Shown: positions 5,530 to 5,838 of the stretch, piece by piece
Numbering within the stretch: position 1 is the stretch's first letter
Layout: the number at the start of each line of letters is the position of its first letter
DNA from: Candidatus Onthocola stercoravium
GTDB taxonomy: Bacteria > Bacillota_I > Bacilli_A > RF39 > UBA660
Assembly (NCBI GenBank): GCA_018711775.1
Contig: DVHV01000070.1
Span: 1 to 5,838, forward strand
Length of the DNA stretch: 5,838 nucleotides
Direction of reading: 5' to 3'
The notes under the pieces: generated by a model
Told to the model about the DNA's origin: nothing
What the model saw: only the letters and a program-made list of their open reading frames with translations
Databases searched by the model: none
Position numbers and translations under genes: made by a program

Positions 5530-5838
5530 ATGTTAAAAAGGAAACATTATTTAGATAAAATAAGAGATTTTTATAAGGTTAATTCATTAATAAAGATTCT
5601 ATGTGGTTTAAGAAGAAGTGGAAAATCAGTTATTTTGGAGCAGATTATTGAGGAAATAAGAGAGAGTGGCATAAAGGATGATCACATTATTTATATTAAT
5701 TTTGAATCTCTTGATTATTCTAATATAACTAATGCTTTTGAATTAAATGATTTTATAAAAAGTTTTGTAAATGATAAGGATACATATTATGTATTTTTAG
5801 ATGAGGTACAAAAAGTAAGCGATTTTGAAAAGGCTATT
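5530..5838 (+). CDS. AAA_14-type ATPase, N-terminal part (3' end outside window)
   Basis: The first 103 residues of an ATPase, still open at the right edge. It begins MLKRKHYLDKIRDFY, then KILCGLRRSGKS (22-33) with Walker A GLRRSGKS (26-33), the typical P-loop of the AAA_14 family. After HIIYINFESLDY (52-63) comes Walker B YVFLDEVQKV (87-96), with Asp91-Glu92 as the expected magnesium-binding and catalytic residues. In this family the AAA_14 domain is normally followed by a DUF4143 domain like the one at 1-540; here that part is outside the window. The start is firm: GAGGTGAG lies five bases before the ATG. The two edge fragments do not overlap in domain, so their similarity cannot be judged. 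They cannot be one gene across a circular join, since 103 + 179 residues is too short for the family. Confidence 0.9.
   Translation, partial: MLKRKHYLDKIRDFYKVNSLIKILCGLRRSGKSVILEQIIEEIRESGIKDDHIIYINFESLDYSNITNAFELNDFIKSFVNDKDTYYVFLDEVQKVSDFEKAI

Noticed and set aside
1..5838. The window as a small circular element joining the two edge ATPase fragments
   Set aside because: The fragments total only 282 residues and lack the middle of the protein, well short of the family's usual length.

Overview
The window is AT-rich and gene-dense, with strong AAGGAGG-type ribosome binding sites, short gaps between genes and many Lys/Asn/Ile codons. This fits a low-GC Gram-positive bacterium (Bacillota or a relative), possibly gut-associated; that is inference, and no marker gene fixes the taxon. 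Every Trp codon I checked is TGG and no gene ends in TGA (stops are TAA or TAG), so the standard bacterial code fits and a TGA=Trp mycoplasma code is unlikely.

Layout. (1) 1-540, plus strand: the C-terminal part of an AAA_14/DUF4143-type ATPase whose N-terminus lies left of the window. (2) 572-596: a hairpin terminator shared by converging transcripts. (3) 595-2488, minus strand: a two-gene ABC exporter operon, with a NatA-type ATPase (upstream) overlapping a NatB-type permease by 8 nt. (4) 2489-2600: a divergent promoter region. (5) 2601-3626, plus: a zinc-dependent medium-chain alcohol/polyol dehydrogenase. (6) 3680-4129, plus: a small membrane-anchored protein with one bacterial Ig-like domain. 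(7) 4169-5383, plus: an M29-family metallo-aminopeptidase. (8) 5384-5529: non-coding, with a hairpin, a diverged tandem repeat and a promoter. (9) 5530-5838, plus: the N-terminal part of a second AAA_14-type ATPase, running off the right edge.

The genes do not form one obvious pathway. The exporter pair is a true operon. The dehydrogenase, Ig-like protein and aminopeptidase are co-directional, but each has its own promoter-like element, so they look like independent housekeeping or accessory genes. I see no CRISPR array, tRNA, rRNA, insertion sequence or recognisable defence system. The points most worth a second look are the two same-strand AAA_14/DUF4143 genes at the edges, the 39-nt repeat with mutually exclusive hairpins just before the second one, and the compact extended -10 promoters before all four plus-strand starts.
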